In this document: positions 22,260 through 34,800 of the stretch, in pieces
How the letters are laid out: each line of letters starts with the position of its first letter
Numbering within the stretch: the stretch's first letter is position 1
Source of the DNA: Apteryx mantelli
Taxonomy: Eukaryota; Chordata; Aves; Apterygiformes; Apterygidae
Direction: 5' to 3'
Assembly (NCBI RefSeq): GCF_036417845.1
Contig: NC_089990.1
Coordinates: 379,501-443,500 of the forward strand
DNA length: 64,000 nt
Position numbers and translations under genes: made by a program
The notes under the pieces: generated by a model
The model's input: the letters and a program-made list of their open reading frames with translations, nothing else
Told to the model about the DNA's origin: nothing
The model's database searches: none

Positions 22260-25200
22260 ACTACAAGGATCTTTCTGCTTCCATTTCATGTTTTCTTGTC
22301 CCCATCCACTTCTCTTATCATTCTCTTGACTTTTTCCAAGAAATGCTCTAAATGCTCTTTTTTATTCTCTTGATAATTGGGTGGGGTTTTTTTTGCTTTC
22401 TTTCTTTCCATGTTTGCAGTCATTTCACAATGAAAGAGCTTTATTATGACTACACAGTCAAGCACTCAGTAGCAAGGGAAAGCAAACTTCAGGATGCTTG
22501 AGAAGCATGAATTCAGTCCTCTCAGACTTGTGTGTGATGACATTGGCATTACTTACACAGTTACGTACTATTTTGCCATGCACAGGACAGGTGGTGTCAA
22601 TTCACTAGCTCTGCTTCTAACATTATGACTTATTTCATCCCATCTTTCTCTGCGGTTCTAGAATAGAGCTCCTGCCCATCAGTCAGTTCATCTTCCCAGC
22701 ACCTTTGTAAGGCTAAGCGTGATGTTAGCCACATTGTAAATGCAGAGAACTGTGGCACAAGGAACTGAAAGTCTAAAATATCTCCTGGTTTTGGATGCTC
22801 AATTTCAGAAGCCATGGATGATCTGATTTTCCAGAGTACATAACATCCCACAGCACTTGGGACATCCAAAACACTGCTCTCATCACCTTTGCGAGTGGCT
22901 GGGAGTGCTCAGCATCTCTATCCATCACACCATGAGGGCTCCTAACCAGGCATCCAGAAATGGAAAGCAGAGTAGCCTACCCCTGGAAAATTTGAACTGA
23001 CTACCTAACATCATACAGGAGCATAAAGTAGAGACCGATCTGTGCAGGCTCAATTCCATTTCCTCTCTGTCTTCTCCTCCTCGGCGCTCAGCTCTTCTAC
23101 CACACACACGTACCAGCTTCTGCAGCAAGAGACTCCTTTGAGACAACCCCACTCATCTTCTGAGCAGGTCAGTCAGCAACCTGAACGAGGAGGAAAGCCA
23201 GCCCTAGCTTCTTTGCCTAACAGTCTGACCCCTTTTTTCCCCAAGGATCTGACTTGGACCCAGCTTGGGCAGACTTCTATGGCAAACAACAAAAGGTACA
23301 TCCTTAGCATCCCCTGCCAAATTCAGGTCCTTGCTGAAAGGCACAAAGATACATCCTTTTTCTTCCCAAGCTGCTAATATTTTGATTTACTGCTACTGTC
23401 TTTTAAAAAAAAGTGCACTGATTTATTTCATTTGCTTAAAAGCCAAAAATATACACAAAATACTATTTATCTGAAGCAGTTTCCTATTTTATAGATATGG
23501 GCTACAAGCATATTTGTCTAAACCTTTCTGTTCCCAGTAATGGCTGAGATGGTGTGACTAAAATTTTTTTTAATTATTCAGGCAGAGATGAACTCAAATA
23601 CAGGAGTTACCAGCTAAAATACCACCAGTGTGACAATCAAAATTGATTGAGAACAAGCTCATATAATAAGAAATATCAGTCCACCGTAACAAGAAACTTC
23701 AGTACCTACAGTATGATTGGCAGTTCAGGAAAGATGAATGATGCATTCTCAGAACTGAGACTGGCACAACTTAAATCACGCTGAGTAATGCTGAACACAA
23801 AGTCTGGAATAACAAAATATTATAGATCATAAAACCTTTGAATGTCACTTTTATTAGGTTTTTTTTTTTTAATAGAAAATGGAACTTAGACTAAAAGATA
23901 TTTTCAGTTTAAGTCTTTCTGTAACTCTTCTGTTGTGATGAAATTTCCTAAAATACAAGTTTGCAATTTTTTGATATACTGCTATTTTTTTTAAACAAAA
24001 TCTGATATCTTTCATTTGTTTAAAATCAAGAAAGTTGCATGAAACGATTTTTTTTTTTTGATGTAATTTTCCTGGTCCTCCACTAAACACGCAATGCATG
24101 GGAAGTCTCTATGGCAGGTCTCTGAGCACGGTCACAGGGTGAGCTCAGTTCCTTGCCCTGGCCCACATACTGAGGAGGAACTGTCTATCCTTCTTTTCAA
24201 TGCAGTGGTCCCCTTTAGAGAGGCAAAGATGTGCCATAAGCCATGGCAGTCCAGGCATCAGCACTTCTTTTAAACTACTGTAGGACCAACTCCCTAACGC
24301 GGAAAGCACTGCTTGGGCAGGCACAAAGTATTTGTGAATCATGGGGAGGGGAAAGTGCATAGATGTCTGAGTCATGGTGTGAAAAAGGTTGAGAACAAAT
24401 GAAGAGAAAGATGTGGGTTTATATTTCTAGCTTGCTGATGCAGTGGTTTCCTTGGATTTCTTCCCCTTCCCCTAAGCATACCACCTCTTACAGTCCAGGG
24501 ACGATTTCTCTTTTCTTCCTGCTACTATTAAGTCTATATAAGGAAATAAGAACTAGCACCTAAGCCCGGACAACTGATGCTGGGGAAGGGAACAAGCCTT
24601 GTGCTTACCTGGGGTAACTGGGATTTGTACAATGCCACTTCTGTGATGGGGAGAAGAGATATTTAAAAACAACATCCTGCTCTTTACTACAATAGGAATG
24701 GAAAAGCTGCATTTTCCACCACTTGGCCAGAAACTATGCCCAATTGTGGTACAGCTATAGATGCAGTCACATCTACCAGGGATATGGAGAAGGTACATAG
24801 GGAAACCAGAGATTAACAACCTAGTCATCTACATTTAACATTACACAAGTTTTTACCATCTACTAGTGAGCAGATAATCACTGCTTGGTGCTCTTATTTT
24901 CACAGCATCACAGATCGTCTTGGTACACATCTCTGTTGCAACAGTCCAGCTCATGTGCAAATGCCATCATGCTTCATGTTCTGCAAACACATGCAGTGTT
25001 TTCTGAGGATGTAGCTTACAGACGGCAGGGAGTGGGGGATTTCAACCCAGGAGGCATTCTGGGCACACTCTGTAGTAGTACCTTTATAAGTAGATGCAAA
25101 AGTTATCAACAGATGTTATGTATAGGATCAATATGTGCCGGCTAAGTATTAACAATGGGAGAAGGAATTACAGAAGAAAAGAAATGCATATACAAGCAAA

Positions 25201-28200
25201 TCTACTGACCTAGTGGATTGTTATAGGCATTTAATCACTCACTAAAGCAGCTTGTTGATATTTATTCAATATTTATGCCTTAGCATTTAGTTTTAAGAAA
25301 TGCTCCGCTCAACACCACCACTGAAATGCTTCCAAGAAATAATTTCATTTCCCTTCCACTTCTTTGTTGTTGTGTCAGTGGGGAGAATTTCTGTCTGGAC
25401 AGTCTTCTTAGCTTGAAAGAAAAGAATAATGGACAGGAGGAAACAGCAAACTCCCCTGAAAGTCTTCTCACATACATCAGTATGGGAAGTCTAGGGTTCA
25501 CAAGAAATTCAGAATAAAATTTGAACATAAGGTAGACACATTTGAAATATAAGGAACCATTTTCTGATGGGCCTGGGAGGGAAAGTTAATATGTGCCGTT
25601 TTGCCACAGCTATGTCCCATCACAACAGATATTTATTTGGTTTAGTTAGGAAGCATTTACACAGCAGCTGAGGTCAGACCATTCTCTGGAAGTGCTGCAA
25701 TTTGTCAATGATGGCTTGTTCCCACCTCTGTGCAGGGCAATGAAAACCGATTACTATCTTCGTTTTCACAAAATTGGTCAACTGATGAGCACAGCGCAGG
25801 TCTCCTTCACTCTTTGGGTAAAAGCACCCCCACACTTGGCCTTCTGAATATGATTTAAGCTGAGTTCTGCTTATTGTTGCAATAAAACCTGCCTATGGCA
25901 AGCACTGGCAGCCTGGAGGAACAAGCTGCGTGTGGTGTGGCAAGACCTGTGCAACAAACATGTGAGGCTCCAGGCTAAGAGTTAACACCAGCTGTTATCC
26001 TGCGAAGAAAATAACAGAGGCAGAGCACTGCATGCTCTTGCAGAACATATCCTTGTTGTTATGATGGAAAATTGATTTTTGCTGCCTTTTCTTCTTGACT
26101 TCTTTGCTGAAGCTACCAGTATGGAACCAGTTCATTTGAATTGGAACAGAAACTTCTAGCTTGTGTGCTAATGCCTGTACTCTATCTGTCCATTCTCTGC
26201 CACCAAGTTGCCACTAGCTAGATTTAAGAGTGTCCTGCCTGGAAAAATAACAGCACTGTTAAAAGTCAAATAACGTCTCTGAAAGACTGAATGAGTCCAT
26301 TTTCAGAGACATGATTTAAAACCAACCATTTGTACATCCTGGCCCATGACTGGTAAGAGAAGATTGTCCTGAAAACTTATCTCCTATTCAAGAGACTTTA
26401 AAAGTTGTTGGATTTGGGGGAAACATGCCCCAGCACAAGCTCAAAACCCAAGCTAAAACTGCTGATATGATTATTTTCTGAACCGGACATGCAAGACTTC
26501 CTGAAGCTATAATTACAGAGGATAAAAGTTGACTACTTAGCTAAAATGAACATCAAGTAGTGTAGTTCCTCAAATGTGGTTTACTTGACATCTTTCTTTC
26601 CTGTGGACAGAGACATATCTCCTAGTTTTCTCCTCCCTGAGTCACGCAGTCTGCCCATTTCTTTCTAAGTGGACTCCTCATAGTTTTGCATCTGAAAGCA
26701 TGAAGAAAAAGCCTCTGTCTCAGACATTATGCCTAGTTACCTGGTTTATTATAATGAAATATTTAAAAGGAGCACCCCAAAAAGGAATACAGATAGGGCC
26801 TTGGATACTCACAGGGCCCAGCTCTGCAAAGCCTGAATCCTTACCCTCACACTTTGAGATAGTCTGCCAAAGGCTAGAGAAGAGTTTGCTATGCTGTTTT
26901 CTTGGTAATGCAATTAGCCTTCAGGCTGCAGGGGGTGAAATGCAGTACCAAGCTTTGTGCAAGCTGCCAAAAATAGGTGAGGGAGGGAGGGAGGAGAGTA
27001 CTCTTTATGAACCATTTGCACCCAGAAAAAAAAAGGACAAATTTTACTGCAAGACAGAGATTCTTATTAGGTCCAGCCATAGCAAACTCAGAATTGATTA
27101 AACAATCAGGTTTACTAAGTAATTTGGGGATGTTTCAGAGAAGTTAACTGTATTAGCCTTTACAATCATATGCACCACAGTTCTCGCATTTACCAGTTAA
27201 TAGTACAGACAGTCATGAGAACATGGCCTTTGATCCATCTAAAGAACCAGAAAGCTAGTGTAAATGAGCTTCTCCTTCGAGGCCTGAGTCACGCAACACA
27301 AACATGATGTACAAGTGATATTTCTGAAAATTAACTTCCCTTACCAGGAATCTCCAGGTCACTGACATCAGTTCTGGGTTGTCCGTTACCTCAGTCAAAC
27401 CCTTGTAAGCACTTCCTAGCAGTAAGCAAGCAATCCAAGAGTCAAGTATTCATTTCTTTCTTGTGCCCCCATCCTTGCCTCTCCTAGATGCGAGTACAGA
27501 TGGGCTTCACAAATTCAGCTATTAGACCAGTACAAATCCTTCCTTTACCTGCAGTTATCACACTCTTACTGGCTACTGATGCTTTTGGCAGTCTCACTGC
27601 TCTCACAAGGCCTGTTCTTTGCAGGCTTCCCTGTTCCTCCTTCAGTGGCTCCATAAAGGCTAGTGGAATTCTGATTTTGGTAAACATAAGTGTTGGTTTA
27701 GGAAGGTCTGCCTTAACCTCAGCTTGTCTTCCTGGCTTGCAGCTCCTTACCGTATTTCATCAGTGCACTCCACAGGATGCAGAGCAACTGCTCTTTTCCC
27801 CAGAGATATCCCACGCTGGATTAGGATCCATTCCCTATCTTGCATTATCCTGCTGTCCAACAGCATATGCAATCTTGGTGCATCCTCTGTGACACAAACC
27901 ACACAGAGAACCTAGTTCATAGATTTCATCTCAGTTTCATGAGCCTGAATTTTACTGCTGGTCTTAAAACAGTTTATTTTACATCATCAGCTCCAGGTTG
28001 CAGTTGTCCAGCCAATACAAAACTGCTATTTAGCCACATTCGCAGGGCTGCATCACCTGTGGTTTTGCAATGCAACTGGAATTGAATTGATTTTTTAATT
28101 TGCAGCACAGTTGAAATACAGCTGTAGGATAAATGAGAGCCATCATCCATAGGATATGGACAGTGAGAGTGGTTGGATATACGCAGATCACACCGTAACC

Positions 28201-31200
28201 AACCTGCCCTTCATTGGGATCCCCTTTGTCTCTGCACCTCTATCACTGCTTGCCTTAATGCTCTTTTCTCATGCCAGAGCTCTGCCCATGAGATATAAAA
28301 CATTTTTTTTTCCCCACATCGCACCACTTCAGATGGTCAACAGTGCAAGTAACATCGGGGCAGTCAGACTGAGGCATCAGTTTGTGTAGTGGTGGCAGTC
28401 GTGCTGAGATGCTCTGAGTATATCAAGCACTGCCACACTCCCACCTGAGAAAATACACTGTACAAGAACAATGCATTTACTGACATGGGTGTCTCCATCC
28501 AACTGCAATGGCACTCCAGCTTCCCCCCACATCCTTTGGGGGAACCATCATCTAGTGCAAAACCCACAACTTCTCTCTGAAAACAAAGATGAAAAGAAAG
28601 AAAAAACAGCTAGCTCCTGGGAACTGATAGGAGAAGTTACACTGCTTAAAATAACTGCCTCTAACTAGCACAGTACACGGGGTCAAAACCAGCAGCAAAG
28701 GAAATATCGCCAGGGAATAGCTTGTTGTGCTGACTGCATTGCTGTTCTTTTGTTCATACAGAGCTCAGCTCTCTCCTGAAGGGAGAAGTCTTCTGGTGTG
28801 GTTGGCTGTACCTACCACCCCCACTTACAAAAAAGGACGAGCTCCTTTCTCCTCATTCTCCAAGCAGCACATGTCACCCCCACCCCTTTTTTCTCAGATG
28901 TTCCCTCCAACACCCTGTCATTTGACTTTGGAGTACCTCTGCTTTCCAGTTGCTCCATATATTGCTGAAGCTCTATATTCCCATCGTAATGGGTTAGTTT
29001 CTGAGATGGACCTCAAATGGGTGGGCTGCTTTACAGTAACATTAACATTCTCTTCCCAACATGCTCCCCCCTCAACAAGCGCACATGTTTTTTTCTTTTA
29101 AATTCCTTTCCTAAGACAACATTACTGCAGGGTTCTAAAAACTGCAACCTCACCTAGAGTTGAAAGGCAAGAAAATGCAAGAGTTACCCAGAAAGTGTTG
29201 CAAGCATTGATTTGTAATTGCATCTCATTGTCCAGTCGTGATTTTTCTTTTGCCTTCTAGAAAACCCTTTTAGTGATAATTGTGTGCCTTGCAGTATGGA
29301 TGCAACAGTTTTCCCTCCCTATTCACCTTCCTCCTTCGGAAAAAACACCAGTAAGACTTCATTGACTTTTTTCATTCTCCATAATAAGACTCATTTTTTT
29401 AAATCACATGCTAAACATCTCATTTCACTAACTCCTAATCTCAAACTGGACTAGCAGAAACTCTTGCATCTTCTATTTCCTCAACTATGGCTGACTACAG
29501 TCTACAAATGTCACCTGACAATATCCACAACATATCCCAAACTTCAGCAGATGCACAATTCCTCTGCTTTCAAGTCAAGGGATGTGATAAGCACCTAGGA
29601 GCTGAATTTCTAGGCACATGCAGATGTTCACACACACCCAGCCTTATAGGCAAAATAAGAAGCATAACAAAATCTTCTAACTTCACAGTCCTGAATTTTA
29701 ATGATTTTCATTTGTTTCCACACATTTGTTATAAGCTGCATGCACATGTTGATAAATTTTTCCAAGACATTAGCACCAAAAAACACTGTTCATTTGTTCC
29801 CTTTTCATTTGAAAGTGAGGTTACCCAGCCCTTGATTTTTACGTATGTTATTAACAAAGAGAAATGAAACTTGTGATACAGAAAGTTCAGGGAAAAAGTA
29901 TAAGACCACTTATATGTACCGGTAAAATATCACTGATTCTTTGTGTTTAATAGTCATTGATGAACTTTTATATCATTAATTGTTCTAATTACTCATGGAG
30001 CCTCCATATAGTTTGGGCTTTCATAGCAGTGAATGAGCAATAATGTGCTGCACACTCAGTTATATATTGCATATCAAAAGTACTTATCTCCCTTTAAAAC
30101 TGCTACCAGATTATTTTATCCAACGTCATCCAATTTTTGCTGTATTTTGTCTTCTGAGAAACTGTAAACAATGCTGCCTATTCATCTTCTTTACACTGGT
30201 CATGTTCTATTAAATCCTTTTAAGATGAGAGACCTACAGGCATACAGAAGAGGCAAACACTCCATGTTTTTTTGTAGTATCACGTTTTCTGTTGTGTTTT
30301 AATTCCTTTCCTAATGGCTCCTAATGTTGTTTTTGAATGCTGGTGAATTTTCAGCTGATGCTTTCAAAAACACCGCACACATTTGCTGAATGTTAATAGC
30401 AAATTTGGGGACTACATCTTTATCTGTGTCATTGATATCCCCACCTTGCCCTGTCAGATCACCTGCTCTTTTATGTCCGTCTGCCTTGCTTTTGGTCTGA
30501 CATGGCACTGCCCTATTCGTTATAAAAAGATTCTCCTGCAACTCTGCAGTATCTGTATTATTGATTTACTCAGAATAGTAAAAACTATGAATAACAAAGC
30601 TTTTCACCTCCCTACTTGCCCTTCATACCTTTTAAGTTGTAAGGAAAGCACTTAATGAGTAACTTCTGGATATCTGCAATAACAAGCGCTTGCTGACATT
30701 TTAAAGACAAGCAGGTCATGTAAAAATATCCATGTTCATATCAAAGTAATTTAGGCATATGTAAACAATCCTAACCACAAGCTTAAGGAAAAGTATCTCA
30801 TCTCTTTCAAATATTAAAAATGCAATAAAAAATAGAATAGAAAAGTTGATTTCAGAAAGAATATGCATTGTTGCAATATTAACATGGCCCAAGCTGTCCA
30901 GCTCTAAAAATGACAGCTTTTACTGTAATTAGAAAGCGTGTCTGTATTTTACTGTGAGTGTACTGCAGAAAGGCATACTGAGTACAGCATGATGGATTCA
31001 CAGGATATTTCTTTTCATCCTTCTGCTCTTAGCATGGTAAGGTCCTTGATTTTAACCTAGCTTTAAGCTGTCTTTCAGCTTTTCTTTAACAGTTGTCTCG
31101 CACTTAAAATGAAACACCACCATTTAGGCAGTATTCTAGGCAGATAGTGGGGGGAGAGACACCACTTCCCAGGCCAGCATTCTCCTGCATTTTTAAATAC

Positions 31201-31590
31201 ACTAAGTTGAATGGGGCTATTTAGCAATACTTTGTGCCAGTTCAACACCCAGACAAAAATTGTTTATAAAGAGAATGAAGTTCCTTTTGACCATATAAAG
31301 CAGCAAGACTACTACAGTGCTTTCAGCCTGAAATCTGCAGATCCTAGCTTTCAAAGGGCTCTCTTCTACAGAGGTGGTGAAAGGGAATGAAGAAAAGCAA
31401 AAATCAAGAGATCTGTACAGCAGTCTACAGCTGTGACGTTTCTAAAGAGGTTTGCATTTTCACTGCAGAAATTTAGGGCTCCGATCAAAAACTGCTCGTT
31501 AAACCTATTTTTCAGAGAAAAAGATGAACAGGAAGATAAATTTTGTGTGGATGAGGGTGCTCTTCAGGATTGCTACCTGTAGAGAACTGT
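22260..31590. other. Intergenic region between VSIG4 copies
   Basis: No recognisable coding exon or RNA gene. It is AT-rich with short open frames only. A stretch at about 22650-22870 resembles an ancient interspersed repeat (CTGATTTTCCAGAG, AGCACTTGG) but is too eroded to name. No third VSIG4-like exon set was seen. Confidence 0.5.
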
Positions 31591-31596
31591 TGGTTC

Positions 31597-31801
31597 TTAT
31601 ACAGTGTCCCCCACTTCATATTCAGATTCCTTTGTATTTTTAAGGGTATCATATTCATTTTCTTTCAGGTTTGTTTCTTCAGATCTGTTGTTTTTCATGA
31701 GCGCCGTCATATAGTTGTTTTCAGTAGAGGAGATGGATTCTTCATAATGACCCACACTGTCAAACCTTGAAGAAGCCTTTGTTCTCATTGAGTTGTTATG
31801 G
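31597..31801 (-). CDS. VSIG4: VSIG4 copy A exon 10: cytoplasmic tail and stop
   Basis: Acceptor GATTTCAG precedes CCATAACAAC; phase 2 in, TAA at 31597-31599. Encodes tyrosines 381, 392, 412 and 423. ENEYDTL is a YxxL-type signal, but residue -2 is Asn, so it is not a canonical ITIM. It aligns with the copy B tail at FHxxxxMRT and ESEYE. Confidence 0.85.
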
Positions 31802-34800
31802 CTGAAATCAAAATACAACATGAAAGAAAAGTTGCAAGTAGAGTAGATAAAGCATCTCTCAGCTGAAGAGATTTTGAGCCAGATTCTGATCTGACTCAGA
31901 GCCATGTAAATCTGGGCCACTGGGTTATAACAGTATCCTGAAGGAAAGAATCTTGTCCTTTGCTTCTAGATGAAGGATAATGCTGGACATTACAACAACA
32001 TTGCTACAAATTCAGGGAGAGTTTCAGAGACAACAAAAGATACTTAAGCAACACAAGAACTACGATATCACTTCTTGGAATGACATAACCAGACAACTGC
32101 TCTTTGCAGAATAAGGATGTAGAGGACAGTGGATAAGTAAATGGCGAGCTTAATGCGGCCCACATCCACCATGCAGCTTATGGCAATTAATATCTTTAAA
32201 ATGAAGATAAATCTGTGGGGACAAATGCCATCACACTATGCATTCAGTTGCTCAGGGCTCAACTGTTACTTCAACATGCTGTTTTATAGACTGTTTGGGA
32301 AGCATAGTGTCTGGGCAAACATCACTGGCACATTGTATCATCACATTCAAATTGTCAGTATTTTAATTTATACCCAGATAAGTGGTTCTCCCTGTATGTT
32401 TTGGCTAGATTATTAGGCTTTTTGGCTTGTCTTGCATAGGTTACAAGTAGAACAGGATGCTGACGTTTGAGTTTAGAAATAGCTATAACATCCTGCCTCA
32501 GCTATGATTAAAATAGGCAAGTTCGGCCAAGGATATTTTGAGGATAACATCAGCATTTGATTCTTGCATCAGGAGTACTGGCTCTCTAGAAAGAGGGAAA
32601 TTCCTTTTTTTCCATTTGGAAAAATGCTGAGAATTTATCCTGGACAACAATCTTCACTTGGCCTTATCAGGCCGAGGAGTAATTGAACAGTTTCCACTCA
32701 TTTTTATGATTCTAATATTGCAAAGCAAAAGATCTCTCTTCCTACATTATATGTTGATGTGGGAAGCCCACAAAACATCCATAAAATGTACCAGAGGTAA
32801 CTTTTAATCTCCTCATCCATACTGCCAAAGAGATTTTTCATCTTGACAGCTAAGTGGCAACAATTTTTTCCTGTTCTGACAGTCCCCAAAGCCTCCTCAG
32901 AATGTTAGATAAAGGATTATACTCACAATTTTACTTCATAGACATGCGCTAGAAAAGAACAATCAGAAATGTATATCAATAATTTGCATTTTTATTCTCA
33001 AATGAAAATTTCTACTATGTCTTTCCTTGATATAAACAAGTGACTTCTGAAGAGAGAATAAAAATGGAAACCTTAAAGATTGTGTTAGGTGGGTGATGAC
33101 TCTTATTCTCAGGATTCAGGTCAAGAAAACAGGGGGGAAAAAAAACAAACAGCTAGAGCACAACTGGGTCAAAATAATTTGCCCAAAGTCAAAGGTAAAG
33201 TTCAGTTTAGAAACCAGAAGTTCCCAGTTCCCACACTTCTGTTATTCATTAGTTCAATAAAGAACAATTTTGAAAGAGGCTACTTTGGATTTCTTAAAAA
33301 GAAAAAAAAGAAAAAAGGAAGAAACAGTATTTGATAATTAATACTAATTAATAGCAAGGAGTTGCAGAAAGGTAATTACGGAAACAGAAGCACAACAAGA
33401 AGATTATGGCCACTGGTATTTAAGAGAAAAAAGCTTTCTGAACTCTGCTATATTATCAGTGAGAAAAGATTTTAACAAAAAGTGTTTGGTCAGGCATTTT
33501 CTAATATTAGTAAGGAAGACAAAAACATTCAATGAATATATCTATCCTATGCATGAAGATTAAATAGGCAAGGAATTTGTATCAAATCAGGAGAATTAAC
33601 TACAACTTTTTTTTTTTCATCTAGGTACTAACTATGGATAATATTAAAAAGCAGTTGGTGCAAAAGGTATTTTAAAACAGCAGGACAAGATTAACTTACT
33701 ATCAAAAACCTTAAAAGACTTGATCAAGAAACTCTGTAGAGCATGTGGGTTTGGGAACTATGCAATGTGCATGAAGACCAGAGGAAAATAACCATCAAGT
33801 AAGTAAGCTTGATAGAGCAGAGAAAAAAAGTAGGAAAGAAGCTGAGTAACACTGACATTGCACTCTGATGAAAGAGACCATGATACACTCCTCTTCAAAT
33901 CAACATTTAGATGAATATTAAATAAGTTATTTAAATAAGTTTAAAGTATTTTCTACAGCAGAATCAACATCAAGCCAGCCTCCTTTGGTAGCCCCTTTCT
34001 TTCTCCACAGTTTGTAGGAGTTGCACTGATACAGTGCCTGCTCAGAGGCAGCAAATATGAAATGCTTCTCTCTCATTTTGTTTCTAAGGTCTAACTAGCA
34101 AGTGCAACTAGTTCCAGTGGGCTCCAACCAGTCAGTTACAGGCATGGTCCTCAGTGTCAAAAGGAGGCTGCTTTTGGCATCTGGAATTACTAGAAACCAT
34201 GCCTGGGAAACACATGCAGTACTGAAGTGATTGGCAAAATACTCTAGATTCAGCCCTAAGTGGAAATCTGAGGAGATGGCTCCTGGGTCAGAGTTATCTG
34301 AGCTAGTCTGGCCCTTGCTGAAAATTGCCTGCCCTCTGGTGTTCAATCTCAAGTAGCAGCTCAAGGCAGGCACTTTCAAATGCCAGTCACCACCCCACAG
34401 GGTCTAGATTCATTGTGGACTACCTACCAGACTGGCCAAAGCCCTTTGGGAAATGATTACATCCCCGGAGTCTCAGTGAGCAGGGGCTGAGCAAGTCCAG
34501 AAAGCAGCCTGAGACTGCGTAATGCTATTGCTACCTTTCTAAAAAGGCATATTTTGTCAGTGTCTGAAAGAGCCTCTTGGACTTATGAGATTTCCCCCCC
34601 ACGCACACCCCGAGGAAAAAGGGACTTCTCTGCCCTTTACAATCTTCCTATTCTGATTCATGTATATTTCAATTAAGTACCTTCATGATTCAACCATCAG
34701 AGCTGCTACAGGCAGTAACGAGCACAGTACCACACCCACCCACAAAAGCCCTTAGGGGTAAAACCAAGCTGGGTATGCACAGCACATTCAAGTTTTCCAG

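Noticed and set aside
30311-30541. 76-aa minus-strand frame as a gene
   Set aside because: No known domain, no splice sites of matching phase, and isolated in AT-rich intergenic DNA.
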